From assembly GCA_025363655.1 (NCBI GenBank), contig JANYDK010000084.1:62001-126000 (forward strand): a stretch of 64,000 bases of DNA. The letters run 5' to 3'. The position numbers and the translations under genes are program-made. Source of the DNA: Deltaproteobacteria bacterium. Lineage in GTDB: Bacteria > Myxococcota_A > Polyangia > Polyangiales > JADJMO01. Under the pieces are notes generated by a model. That model saw only the letters and a program-made list of their open reading frames with translations. It was not told where the DNA came from and did no database searches. Of this stretch, positions 53,256 through 62,940 are shown piece by piece; within the stretch, counting starts at the first letter, position 1; the number at the start of each line of letters is the position of its first letter.

Positions 53256-54491
53256 ATGGGCTCGCGAGTGACCTTTCGACGCCTCGCGGCATCCGTCATC
53301 TGGATGCACTACGTCACCCTCGGGTCGGTCGTCGCGCTCGTCGTCACCATCGGTGCGGCGGCGTTCTTGCGCAATCGCCTCTTCGCGACGTTTGCCGGCG
53401 TCATCCTCACGGTGCACACGCTCATCGCCGTCGCCACTGCGCCCGCGTTCGCCGCCGTCTTGCCGGCGTGGGTGTATCTGCATGCGGCGGTGTACGTGCA
53501 CTTCCTCTTGCTCGCGCGTCCGCGCATGCGACCGCTCGCCTATCGCGTGCTGGTGAGCATTCCGGCGAGCTTCTTCGCCGCGGGGACGATGCTCTCGCTG
53601 CCGTGGGCCGTCGTCGCCGCGTTCGGCGCGCACCTGCCGCTGCCGTGGTTGCCCTACGCCCTCGCGCTCGTCGGCATCGCGCAATCGCTCCGCACCGGTG
53701 AAGAAGAGCTCGACGTCGTGCTCACCGGCGAGCCCGTCGAAGGCCTCCGTCGTCACGCCGCGCGCGTCGGCGAGAAACAAGAGCGCCCGCTCCGCATCGT
53801 TCAAATCAGCGATCCGCACCTCGGTCCGTTCATGTCGGTCGAGCGCCTGCGTCGCATCTGTCAGCGCGCCGTCGAGCGAAACCCCGACCTCGTCCTGCTC
53901 ACCGGCGACTTCCTCACCATGGAGTCGCAATCCGATCCGCGTCTCCTCGAAGAGGCGCTCTCGCCGCTTCGCGCGCTCCCGGGGCGAGTCTTCGCGTGCA
54001 ATGGCAATCACGATCACGAAGCACCGGCGACGGTCGCGCACGGGCTCGCTTCCGCCGGCGTCATCCATCTCGTCGACGACGCCGCCGAGGTCGACACCGA
54101 AGCAGGGCCCGTGCAGCTCGTCGGGCTCGACTTCCTCTGGCGCGACCGCGCCTCGAAGATGGCCGCCGTCCTCGCCAATCACCCGAGAAAAAAAGGTGTA
54201 TTGCGCGTCGTCCTGCTCCACGATCCGGGCGCGTTTCGCGAGATCCCGGAGGGTGACGCCGATCTCGTGCTCTCCGGCCACACGCACGGCGGACAGGTGG
54301 GCTTGGTCAGCCTCGGCTTGCCGTTGACGTTCATCAGCGCGTTCAGCTCACGCTTTCCCGATCATGGGTTTTGGGCGCGGGGTACCGACAGGCTCTACGT
54401 GCATAGGGGGACTGGGCACTACGGGTTTCCGCTGCGGGTGGGGGTGCCTGGGGAAGAGAGCGTGATGCGGGTGCATTGGGCGTCTCCGTGA
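53256..54491 (+). CDS. Membrane metallophosphoesterase
   Basis: A 411-residue protein. Four hydrophobic segments in the first 150 residues anchor it; the rest is a calcineurin-like metallophosphoesterase with all metal motifs: QISDPHLG, LTGDFLT, CNGNHDHE, VLLHDPG and SGHTHGGQ. This layout is like YkuE/YaeI-type enzymes, which can hydrolyse lipid-linked phosphodiesters or UDP-diacylglucosamine-like substrates; the true substrate is unknown. The ATG at 53256 sits 31 bases from the divergent lipoprotein start. Confidence 0.9.
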   Translation: MGSRVTFRRLAASVIWMHYVTLGSVVALVVTIGAAAFLRNRLFATFAGVILTVHTLIAVATAPAFAAVLPAWVYLHAAVYVHFLLLARPRMRPLAYRVLVSIPASFFAAGTMLSLPWAVVAAFGAHLPLPWLPYALALVGIAQSLRTGEEELDVVLTGEPVEGLRRHAARVGEKQERPLRIVQISDPHLGPFMSVERLRRICQRAVERNPDLVLLTGDFLTMESQSDPRLLEEALSPLRALPGRVFACNGNHDHEAPATVAHGLASAGVIHLVDDAAEVDTEAGPVQLVGLDFLWRDRASKMAAVLANHPRKKGVLRVVLLHDPGAFREIPEGDADLVLSGHTHGGQVGLVSLGLPLTFISAFSSRFPDHGFWARGTDRLYVHRGTGHYGFPLRVGVPGEESVMRVHWASP

Positions 54492-54534
54492 CGGTTGAGC
54501 CAATCGCGGGCGAGCCACGGAGGCCTACGGCGGC

Positions 54535-55623
54535 CTACGGAGCGAGGAGCTCGAGAATGCCGTGGAGGTCGTCGATCGACGAGGTCGCACTGGCCTTGTT
54601 GGCAGCGTAGAGGCTCGAAGGTTCCCAGTCGGCGCTGAAGCACCACTTCTCGCTCCCGGTGATGCACTCCGAAGTGACGATGGGCTCCTGGAAGGTGAAG
54701 CCGATGGCCGTGACGTGGAGGAGCCACGCGATGCGCACCTGGCCGGTCGCAGCGACGATTCCGTCGCTGTCGGTCGTGCCCGCGGGATAGCCCGCTTCGG
54801 CGGCTGCGCCGCGCAAGAGCTCGGCGATGGAGGTGCCGGGAAAGAGCTTCACCGCCGCGCCTTCGACGCTCGCGAGGGTGCAACACGGGACTTGAATTCC
54901 CGAAGCGCCGACCTGCCACGCCGCGCCGCTGGCGCACGTCGCGAGCGGAGCGATCTTGTGATCGGTGCCGCCATCGCCGCAGAGGTTGAATCCAACGGGG
55001 TTGGGACTCGAGGTGTCGAGTACGCCCTCCTTGAGGGCCCACCATGCGACGCGCGCGGTGGTGGTCAGTCTATCGGGGCGCGCGCCAGCGAGTTTGGGAA
55101 CCGCGCAGAACGCGAAGTAGTGCACCCATTCCGTCTCCTGCAGGGTCATCGCGTGGCCGTTCACTACGTTGGTGAGCGCGCCATCGCGCGGACGACATTG
55201 GTGATCGAAGCCATTCGGCAGCGGCACGCAGCCGTGGGCGCAGGCGACGGTCTCGAGTGCGCCGCCGATCGTGCGCGTCAGCGTCGTCCCATCGCTGCCG
55301 CAGTTCCACGCTTCCTTGCCGGGCAGGCGAAAACACGGGCTCGCTACCGTCGGTCCGGCGGCATCGACGACATCGCTCGGCGCATCGCCCGCGTCGGCCC
55401 CCTTCGCGTCGGCCCCCTTCGCGTCGATCGGTCCGGCGTCGATCGGTCTGGCGTCCGCGCCGTCGTCGCGTGCCGACGCCGTGTCGGTGCCGAGCCCGTC
55501 GTCGGAGTTTGCCGCGTCCCCACGCACCTCGGAAGTGTCGCCATCGGTCCCTCCCGCCGCGCAGCCTACGAGGAGCAGCGACGCGATTGCGAGGGACGTC
55601 TCGAAAACTGTCTGGGCAGTCAT
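54535..55623 (-). CDS. Lipoprotein of unknown function with Asp/Ala-rich linker
   Basis: A 362-residue lipoprotein: lipobox LLLVGC (Cys21), a linker of Asp/Ala/Gly repeats (IDAGPIDAKGADAKGADAG) to about 85, then a folded domain with several Cys (CFRLPGKEAWNCG, CAHGC, CRPRDG, NLCGDGG). The later part, including HYFAFCAVPKLAGARPDRLTT and MTLQETEWVH, is reminiscent of a lysozyme-like or transglycosylase fold but not enough to name. It follows the GH26 gene by six bases on the same strand, so the two are probably one transcript and may act on the same polymer. Confidence 0.8.
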   Translation of the reverse strand: MTAQTVFETSLAIASLLLVGCAAGGTDGDTSEVRGDAANSDDGLGTDTASARDDGADARPIDAGPIDAKGADAKGADAGDAPSDVVDAAGPTVASPCFRLPGKEAWNCGSDGTTLTRTIGGALETVACAHGCVPLPNGFDHQCRPRDGALTNVVNGHAMTLQETEWVHYFAFCAVPKLAGARPDRLTTTARVAWWALKEGVLDTSSPNPVGFNLCGDGGTDHKIAPLATCASGAAWQVGASGIQVPCCTLASVEGAAVKLFPGTSIAELLRGAAAEAGYPAGTTDSDGIVAATGQVRIAWLLHVTAIGFTFQEPIVTSECITGSEKWCFSADWEPSSLYAANKASATSSIDDLHGILELLAP

Positions 55624-55629
55624 GGAACC

Positions 55630-57081
55630 CTATTTCCAACCCGGCATGTCGGCGAGCTTCACGACGCGAGGATCGGCGTAGGTGTCTTTGATTTGCGCGT
55701 CGGTGTTGGTCGCGTGTCCGCTGCCGTCGTCGTGGATGCCGTAGGCCCAAATCATGAAAAACGACATCTGGGGCTGCTTTTGCTGCACCGAGGTTGGAGG
55801 GAGAAAGAACGTCTCGCCGATGGCCATCGGCTTGCCGTGCGTGAGTGGCAGTAGGGCGTCGTAGTAACCGGTGCCCGAATATGCGGAATCGGCGCTCGCT
55901 CCACCGTAGTAGTCGATGGCCGAGACATCCCAATACGTGTCACCGGGATCGTAATCCGAATAGTCGGTGCTGAGGTTCTGCACATCCCAGACGAAGCCGA
56001 TGTGGGTGAAGCCTTTGGTGACGACGAGGTAATCGTGGGTGAGCTGGAAGAGTCGCGACGTGCCTTTGGGGATGACGTTGCCTCCCCACCAGAAGACCGA
56101 TTGGTTCATTTCGTGGTGCGGGCGGAAGAGCACCTCGACCTTCTTCGCCTCGAGCTCGGTGAAGAACGGCACGAGCTCGTCGAGGCGCGCTTTCCATGCC
56201 TTGTTCAGCGTCCCTCCATCGGCGAGGAGATCCTTCCACTGATCGACGCTGAGCTTGCTCTTCACGCCGCCATCCCAAGCGCACGAGCTCCCCTGGGTAG
56301 GAGGACAGGCGTGAAACATGAGGTTGATGATCGCGCCTTTCTTCCATTGCGCTTCCGCCTCGTGGGTCACGTCCCAGCGCGCCGCCGTGTCGCCAGAGAA
56401 GCCGAATTCTCCGCTCCAGAGCGCCGGGTCTTGTCCGGTGATCGAGCGGACGATATCCGTGTAGTAGTGCGGCGAGCTCCCTTTTTCGTCGTTGTGTTGT
56501 CCCGCGACGATCTTGCACCCTGACACCTTCCTCAAGAAATTGACGCTCTGGAACTTCGACGGCATGTCGACGTCGACGCGGTACGACGAGGCGGCGTCGT
56601 TGAAGAAGCAGCCGCCAAGGCGCGGTTCGTCGGCGATCAGCGCGAGAGCGCGTCCGGCCGCGCCGGCATCGGCGTAGAGCTCCACCCTGTAGCCTGGACT
56701 GACCCTCACCGACGAGATGACGTCGTTCCAATCGGGGGTCGTATTCGCGCTTCCCTCGCCGACGCAGAAGCTCTTGCCCGCGTAGTCGGCGTCGGAGAAG
56801 AAGCAGACCGCGTCGGTCGGTTTGGTCGACGTGTCGGCTACGTCCTTCGTCGTCTCCGCGGCGTCGTCCGCATGGCCGTCACCGTCACCGTCGCCTCCGC
56901 CTCCGTCGTTCGATGGGCCGGAGTCCGTGACGTGCGTGGAGGAATCGTCGACGACGCGAGCGTCTTCCACAGGCTGGGTGCTGTCGCCGGGCTCACCTCC
57001 ACCGCCCGCGCAGCCGGCGAACAGAACGCAGCCGCAGACTCCTGCAAGCGCAATCATCCCACTCGCTGCACGAGTCCCCAT
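55630..57081 (-). CDS. Lipoprotein with beta/gamma-crystallin-like domain and GH26 mannanase-like domain
   Basis: A 483-residue lipoprotein. A strong GGAGG site lies before ATG 57081; the lipobox is LFAGC (Cys24). After a Gly/Asp linker, residues about 90-170 look like a beta/gamma-crystallin unit (AVCFFSDADYAGKSFCVGEG, then SVRVSPGYRVELYADAG). The C-terminal 300 residues are a glycoside hydrolase family 26 TIM barrel with acid/base Glu324 in RPHHEMN and nucleophile Glu423 in AIGETFF. GH26 enzymes usually cut beta-mannans. The crystallin part may bind calcium or the substrate. The downstream lipoprotein starts six bases after its stop. Confidence 0.88.
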   Translation of the reverse strand: MGTRAASGMIALAGVCGCVLFAGCAGGGGEPGDSTQPVEDARVVDDSSTHVTDSGPSNDGGGGDGDGDGHADDAAETTKDVADTSTKPTDAVCFFSDADYAGKSFCVGEGSANTTPDWNDVISSVRVSPGYRVELYADAGAAGRALALIADEPRLGGCFFNDAASSYRVDVDMPSKFQSVNFLRKVSGCKIVAGQHNDEKGSSPHYYTDIVRSITGQDPALWSGEFGFSGDTAARWDVTHEAEAQWKKGAIINLMFHACPPTQGSSCAWDGGVKSKLSVDQWKDLLADGGTLNKAWKARLDELVPFFTELEAKKVEVLFRPHHEMNQSVFWWGGNVIPKGTSRLFQLTHDYLVVTKGFTHIGFVWDVQNLSTDYSDYDPGDTYWDVSAIDYYGGASADSAYSGTGYYDALLPLTHGKPMAIGETFFLPPTSVQQKQPQMSFFMIWAYGIHDDGSGHATNTDAQIKDTYADPRVVKLADMPGWK

Positions 57082-57420
57082 GGTTCCTCCCCGCGGAACT
57101 GCATCCGCGTTCGTCCCCGACAGCAACGTTCGCGCCAATTGCGCAGCGACCGGTGGTGCCGAAATCGTGCAGTGCCACGGCGGCAAGGGAGGGGGCTGGA
57201 GTCACTATGGTGGGGAATTCGGTGCCCCGATCAGCGTCGAGATGGCGCCGTCGGCGGAGGCGTCAGCACGCTCGTCGACGCCCATCGCTCCCGCGACCCT
57301 CCCGGAGATGTTTGCGCGAGGCTACATGGCTGTGAGGGGCCGTCACGTTCTGAGCGAAACCCACGTCCGGTGTGCGCGAGTGGCGACGCCGGCCGCCGAT
57401 TGTGCGTACGCTCCCCCGCG
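57082..57420. other. Intergenic region between divergent genes
   Basis: A 339-base gap between the GH26 lipoprotein (-) and the POT-type transporter (+) starts. It must hold both promoters, but I see no convincing -35/-10 pair, sigma54 site or long dyad. Short open frames here look non-coding. Confidence 0.5.
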
Positions 57421-59001
57421 ATGAGCGCCAAAAGCGAGGACGAAGAGGGCGGGCAGGCGACCGAGAGCGGCAAGGAAGCCGCGGCCGAGACGCCGACGGT
57501 AAAGCCGGCCGCGGAGGCCTCTGGCCTCGATCACGTGAAGCAGCTCGGGCTCGTCGCCTCGATCGCCTCGCTCGGCTACGTCTTCTGGATCGTCGGCGGC
57601 ATGGAGATGGTCGAGCGCCTCGCCTATTACGGCGTGAAGGCGGTCGCCACGCTCTACGCCAAGGACCCGATCAGCAAGGGCGGCCTCGGCGTGACGATGT
57701 CGCAGTTCGGTACGCTGCTCATGACCTGGGCCCTCGTGCAGACGCTGCTCCCCGTGTTCACCGGCGGTCTCAGCGATCGCTACGGCTACAAGCAGACCAT
57801 CTTCGCCTCGACGATCATCAAAATCTGCGGCTACTTGGTGATGGGAATCTTCCCCACGTTCGCCGGCTTCTTCGGCGGCGCGCTGCTCCTCGCGGCCGGC
57901 ACCGCGGTCTTCAAGCCGGGCATCCAGGGCACGCTCGTCAACTCGACGAAGCGCGAGAACAGCTCGATGGCCTGGGGCATCTTCTACCAGACGGTGAACA
58001 TCGGTGGATACATCGGGCCGCTCGTCGCCGGCTCGATGCGCAAGCTCGCCTGGAAGAACGTCTTCTTCGCCTGCGCGGTGATCATCTGCGCCAACTTTCT
58101 CTTGCTGCTCACCTACAAAGAGCCTGGAAAAGAAGCTCGTTTGGCGCGTGCGAAGCCGAAGGAGAGCCTCGCCACCGAGTCGCTTCGTGAGCTTCGCAAG
58201 ACGCACGTCTGGGTCTACCTCGCGATCTTCAGCGGCTTCTGGTTCATGTTCAACGCGCTCTTCGACGTGCTCCCGGCGCACCTCGACGACTGGGTCGACA
58301 CCAGCGACGTCGTCCGCTCGCTCTTCGGCACCGGCGGCGCGCACAACGCGTTCGTGAAGTTCTTCATCGTCATGAACAAAGAGGGCACGCGCATCGAGCC
58401 CGAGGGGATGCTCAACATCAACGCCGGTCTCATCATGACCACGTGCTTCCTCTTCGCCTACGCCTCAGGGAAGATGCGCGCCATCACCTCGATGGTCATC
58501 GGCACGCTCCTGGCGACGGTGGCGATGTTCCTCTCCGGCCTCTCGGTCCTCGGCTGGGCGAGCTTCGGCGCGATCCTCGTCTTCTCCGTCGGCGAGATGC
58601 TCTCGAGCCCGAAATTCAGCGAATTCATCGGCAATTTCGCGCCCGCGGACAAGAAGGCGATGTACCTCGGCTTCTCGCAAATCCCGCTCGCCATCGGCTG
58701 GACGCTCGAAGGCAAGCTGGGGCCGATGCTCTACGATCACTTCGCCTCGAAAGATCGTTTCGCGCGCGAGCTCCTCGTCGAGAAGGGCATGTCGCAGTCG
58801 GCGGTCGACGCCATCAAGCAAGGCGAAGCGTTCGATCAGCTGGTGAAGGTCACCCAGGACACGCCCGAGCACCTGACGAAGATTCTCCACGACTCGCACA
58901 ACGTCGGCGTCGTCTGGCTCGTGATGGGCGGCGTCGGCATCGTCAGCGCGATCGGCATCTACATCTACGGCCGCTGGGTGCGGACGTTGACGACGAAGTG
59001 A
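57421..59001 (+). CDS. POT/PTR-family (MFS) peptide transporter
   Basis: A 526-residue inner-membrane transporter with about 12-14 helices. After a charged N-terminal tail of about 50 residues come ERLAYYGVKAVATLYA (the ERxxYYG-like motif of proton-coupled oligopeptide transporters), GGLSDRYGYKQTIFAST between helices 2 and 3, and FKPGIQGTLVNS, which resembles the second POT signature. It would import di- or tripeptides with protons, in keeping with a predatory or proteolytic life. A cytoplasmic loop near 350 and a charged insertion near 470-505 are longer than usual. The ATG at 57421 is the only good start. Confidence 0.85.
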   Translation: MSAKSEDEEGGQATESGKEAAAETPTVKPAAEASGLDHVKQLGLVASIASLGYVFWIVGGMEMVERLAYYGVKAVATLYAKDPISKGGLGVTMSQFGTLLMTWALVQTLLPVFTGGLSDRYGYKQTIFASTIIKICGYLVMGIFPTFAGFFGGALLLAAGTAVFKPGIQGTLVNSTKRENSSMAWGIFYQTVNIGGYIGPLVAGSMRKLAWKNVFFACAVIICANFLLLLTYKEPGKEARLARAKPKESLATESLRELRKTHVWVYLAIFSGFWFMFNALFDVLPAHLDDWVDTSDVVRSLFGTGGAHNAFVKFFIVMNKEGTRIEPEGMLNINAGLIMTTCFLFAYASGKMRAITSMVIGTLLATVAMFLSGLSVLGWASFGAILVFSVGEMLSSPKFSEFIGNFAPADKKAMYLGFSQIPLAIGWTLEGKLGPMLYDHFASKDRFARELLVEKGMSQSAVDAIKQGEAFDQLVKVTQDTPEHLTKILHDSHNVGVVWLVMGGVGIVSAIGIYIYGRWVRTLTTK

Positions 59002-59031
59002 CGAAGTGACCGAACGAGGCATCGACCTTCC

Positions 59032-59832
59032 ATGGAAACCGCGATGGAAAATCTGAAAGAACGAGTCGTCGTCATCACCGGGGCGAGCGCAGGCATCGGC
59101 GCGGCGCTCGCACGGCACCTCGGAAAAGCAGGCGCATTTCCCGTCCTGGTGGCGCGTCGCGAAGCCGAATTGAAGGCAGTCGCCGCCGAGTCGGGGCACG
59201 CGCTGGCGATCGTCGCGGACGTCACCAAGCGTGAAGATCACGAACGCGTCGTCCGCGAAACGATCGCCGCACGTGGACACGTCGACGCCTTCGTCAACAA
59301 CGCCGGGCGCGGCATCACCCGCAACGTCAGCGAGCTCACCGACGCCGACTTCGACGACATGATGCTCGTCAACGTCAAGTCGGCGCTCTACGGAATGCAG
59401 GCCGTTCTCCCGCATTTCAAGGCGCGCGGACGCGGTCACGTGATCAACGTCTCGTCGATGCTCGGTCGTCTCCCGATGGCCTCGTTCCGTTCGGCCTACG
59501 CCGCGAGCAAGCACGCGCTCAACTCGCTCACCGCCAATCTTCGAATGGAAGTGCAGGCGACCCACCCGGCGATCCACGTCAGCTCGGTGCACCCGGGCGT
59601 CGTCGCCACCGAGTTCGGGCTCAACGCGCTCCACGGAGGCATGGACTCGCGACAGTTCCCAGGCGCGCAGACCGCGGAAGAGGTCGCCGCGATCATCGCC
59701 GAGGTGATCGAGAAGCCGCGCGCCGACGTCTACACCAGGGCCGAAGGTAGGCAGGTGGTCGCCGCGTATTACGCCGCCGAAGACATGGGCGCCGCCGAGC
59801 AGCAGCCGCCATTTTTCCGGCCCCGCACGTAG
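59032..59832 (+). CDS. Short-chain dehydrogenase/reductase (SDR), third copy
   Basis: A 266-residue classical SDR: TGASAGIG at 16-23, NNAGRGI in the middle and YAASK with Tyr156 and Lys160. Two ATG codons (59032, 59044) are possible. The sequence is closer in style to the SDR at 1584 than to the one at 43334. It follows the POT-type transporter by 30 bases on the same strand, which may be chance. Substrate unknown. Confidence 0.92.
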   Translation: METAMENLKERVVVITGASAGIGAALARHLGKAGAFPVLVARREAELKAVAAESGHALAIVADVTKREDHERVVRETIAARGHVDAFVNNAGRGITRNVSELTDADFDDMMLVNVKSALYGMQAVLPHFKARGRGHVINVSSMLGRLPMASFRSAYAASKHALNSLTANLRMEVQATHPAIHVSSVHPGVVATEFGLNALHGGMDSRQFPGAQTAEEVAAIIAEVIEKPRADVYTRAEGRQVVAAYYAAEDMGAAEQQPPFFRPRT

Positions 59833-59890
59833 CCCACGTCGAATTTCGGGGAGGCCCAAAGACGAGGCCCCGCTCGCTCGTCAGACCGGG

Positions 59891-61409
<1,519 letters not shown>

Positions 61410-61411
<2 letters not shown>

Positions 61412-61440
61412 GTGAGCGAGTGAGTGAGCGAGTGAGCGAG
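61410..61440. repeat. Degenerate 4-bp repeat after the kinase gene
   Basis: About eight GAGY units (GAGT/GAGC mixed) run from the kinase stop codon to 61440. They give stop codons in the kinase frame and look like a simple-sequence tract. Confidence 0.8.
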
Positions 61441-61455
61441 CCGAGAGGTCTCGGC
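61440..61455. terminator. Perfect short hairpin after the kinase gene
   Basis: GCCGAGA-GG-TCTCGGC is a perfect 16-base palindrome (six-pair stem with AGGT loop). It lies about 30 bases past the kinase stop. No T-run follows, so it may be a weak terminator or a protein-binding dyad. Confidence 0.4.
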
Positions 61456-61616
61456 CTAGACTGAGCAGATGCTGTGACGAGGTCTCGTCTTCTCGGGTCT
61501 GGCGTGCGCGCTCATGGCCTTCGACGGCAACACCGTCGACGTCGACATGGGCAACGCGGCCGGCCTCTACCGCTGCAAAGAAGCCCATCCGCGCGCGGTG
61601 CTCTATGCTGTTCTCG

Positions 61617-62531
61617 ATGTCTCGGCCCCGTTCCAGTGCACTCCTCGCGCTAGGCCTCGTCCTCGTGGGCGCGGCCTGTGCGACGAACGCGACGCCGCAG
61701 TCGACGATCTCGTCGGCCAAGAAGACGATCCCTGCGAGCAGCGCAGAGGTCGAGAAGACGAGCGCAGATGCGATCGCTGCCACGAGCTCCGCCGCGACGA
61801 CCTCGACCGCCTCGACGACTGCGACGACTGCGACGACTTCGACGACTTCGACGACGAGTGACGTCGTCATCTCGGAGGGCGAGCCGGTCTACGTCGCCGA
61901 TCCGGCCGACGACGCGTCGGTCATCGCCGCCGATGCCTATGGTGAGCTGACCGACGGCGAGTGCTACGCGCTCCTCACCAAGCGCGGCATCCCCTTCGCA
62001 AAGGTGCCGAGCGCGCGTGGCGTCGAGACGCCGATTCGTTTCACCGGCCTCCTCCACGGCGTCGATATCCACGGGGGCGAGCCGCCTGCGGAACGAGAGA
62101 CGTCACCCACCGAAATCGTCGACTGCCGCCTCGCCCTCGCGCTCGACGATTTCGCAGAAATTCTCTCCGATCATCACATCGTCGAGGCCGCCCACTGGAG
62201 CATTTATCGCGCCCCGCCGGCGGGCGCGGAAGGGCCGATGACCGATCACCCGGCGGGCCTGGCGATGGATCTCGGCTCTCTCATCGAAGCTGACGGCAGT
62301 CGCACCGGCGTCCTCGAAGATTGGCGTGGTGAGGTCGGCGCCAAGACGTGCGGCAACGGCGCCTATCCGGTGCCGGCGACGAAGCGTGCGTGGCGACTGC
62401 GGGCGATTCTCTGCGCGACGGGTGCCGCACACATCTTTCATCTCGTGCTCACGCCCAACTTCAATGCTGCGCACCATGACCATTTTCATCTCGAGATCAA
62501 ACGTCACTCGAAGTATTCGCTGGTGAAGTGA
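61617..62531 (+). CDS. Extensin-like / M15-type zinc hydrolase lipoprotein
   Basis: A 304-residue lipoprotein with lipobox GAAC (Cys21); the ATG at 61617 is preferred to one four codons earlier because the signal peptide follows at once. A Ser/Thr/Ala linker (about 30-80) comes next. The C-terminal domain matches the extensin-like C family, related to M15 D,D-carboxypeptidases: WSIYRAPP, DHPAGLAMDLG with His211 and Asp218, and HHDHFHLEIK with His289 and His291 as zinc ligands (H-x6-D ... HxH). It probably trims or remodels peptidoglycan peptides in the periplasm. A long opposite reading exists over the repeats but is a shadow. Confidence 0.88.
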   Translation: MSRPRSSALLALGLVLVGAACATNATPQSTISSAKKTIPASSAEVEKTSADAIAATSSAATTSTASTTATTATTSTTSTTSDVVISEGEPVYVADPADDASVIAADAYGELTDGECYALLTKRGIPFAKVPSARGVETPIRFTGLLHGVDIHGGEPPAERETSPTEIVDCRLALALDDFAEILSDHHIVEAAHWSIYRAPPAGAEGPMTDHPAGLAMDLGSLIEADGSRTGVLEDWRGEVGAKTCGNGAYPVPATKRAWRLRAILCATGAAHIFHLVLTPNFNAAHHDHFHLEIKRHSKYSLVK

Positions 62532-62940
62532 GGGGCTGGCGCCGCGATGGCGAGCGGGACGGTGCCTGGTTGGGCGACCGGCGCGATGTACCCCGCGGGG
62601 AGATGCCGACGGCCTCGCACTCCTGAGACCTTGATTTCGCACAAGCTGCTGGCAGTGCACCTGCCTGGGTGCGCGCAATCGTCACCAAATATTTCGGTGA
62701 GCTGCAGACCGTCATGACGATTTCTCCCCGTTGAGCGCCGGTCGGTTGATTTTGAAGATCGTGGCTTGATTGGCGGCCTGCAAGGCCCGCGAGTTCCGCC
62801 CGATTGTCTTCTTCTTCACCCTCCAGGGTGACGTTGGCCCTCGCGAGCCCAATTTTCGAAACGATTGACGGGTGAATGCATTCGTTGGAGTGCGCTCCGA
62901 ATGTTCGCAACTCGCGCGGCCTCCGCGTCGAGCTGTGGTC
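62532..62940. other. 409-base gap with lower GC and no gene seen
   Basis: Between the extensin-like gene and the last gene. Composition is visibly less GC-rich than the surroundings. It holds two small dyads: TCACC/GGTGA around an AT-rich loop (62682-62700) and ATCGTCA/TGACGAT with a wide spacing (62678-62684 and 62715-62721). Open frames on both strands show no third-base GC bias or recognisable motif. Probably a promoter-containing spacer or remains of a lost gene. Confidence 0.5.

Noticed and set aside
54492-54534. Repeat GGCCTACGG in the gap after the metallophosphoesterase gene as a terminator
   Set aside because: The two copies are direct, not inverted, and no stable hairpin forms.
61469-61604. 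A signal-peptide-like reading (ATG CTG TGA ...) before the extensin-like gene, possibly a gene broken by a stop at codon 3
   Set aside because: Too short, no family, and it runs into the real start of the next gene; there is no independent sign of a broken gene.
62497-62910. A 137-codon minus-strand frame in the last long gap
   Set aside because: No third-position GC bias, no motif, no ribosome site, and it overlaps the end of the extensin-like gene.
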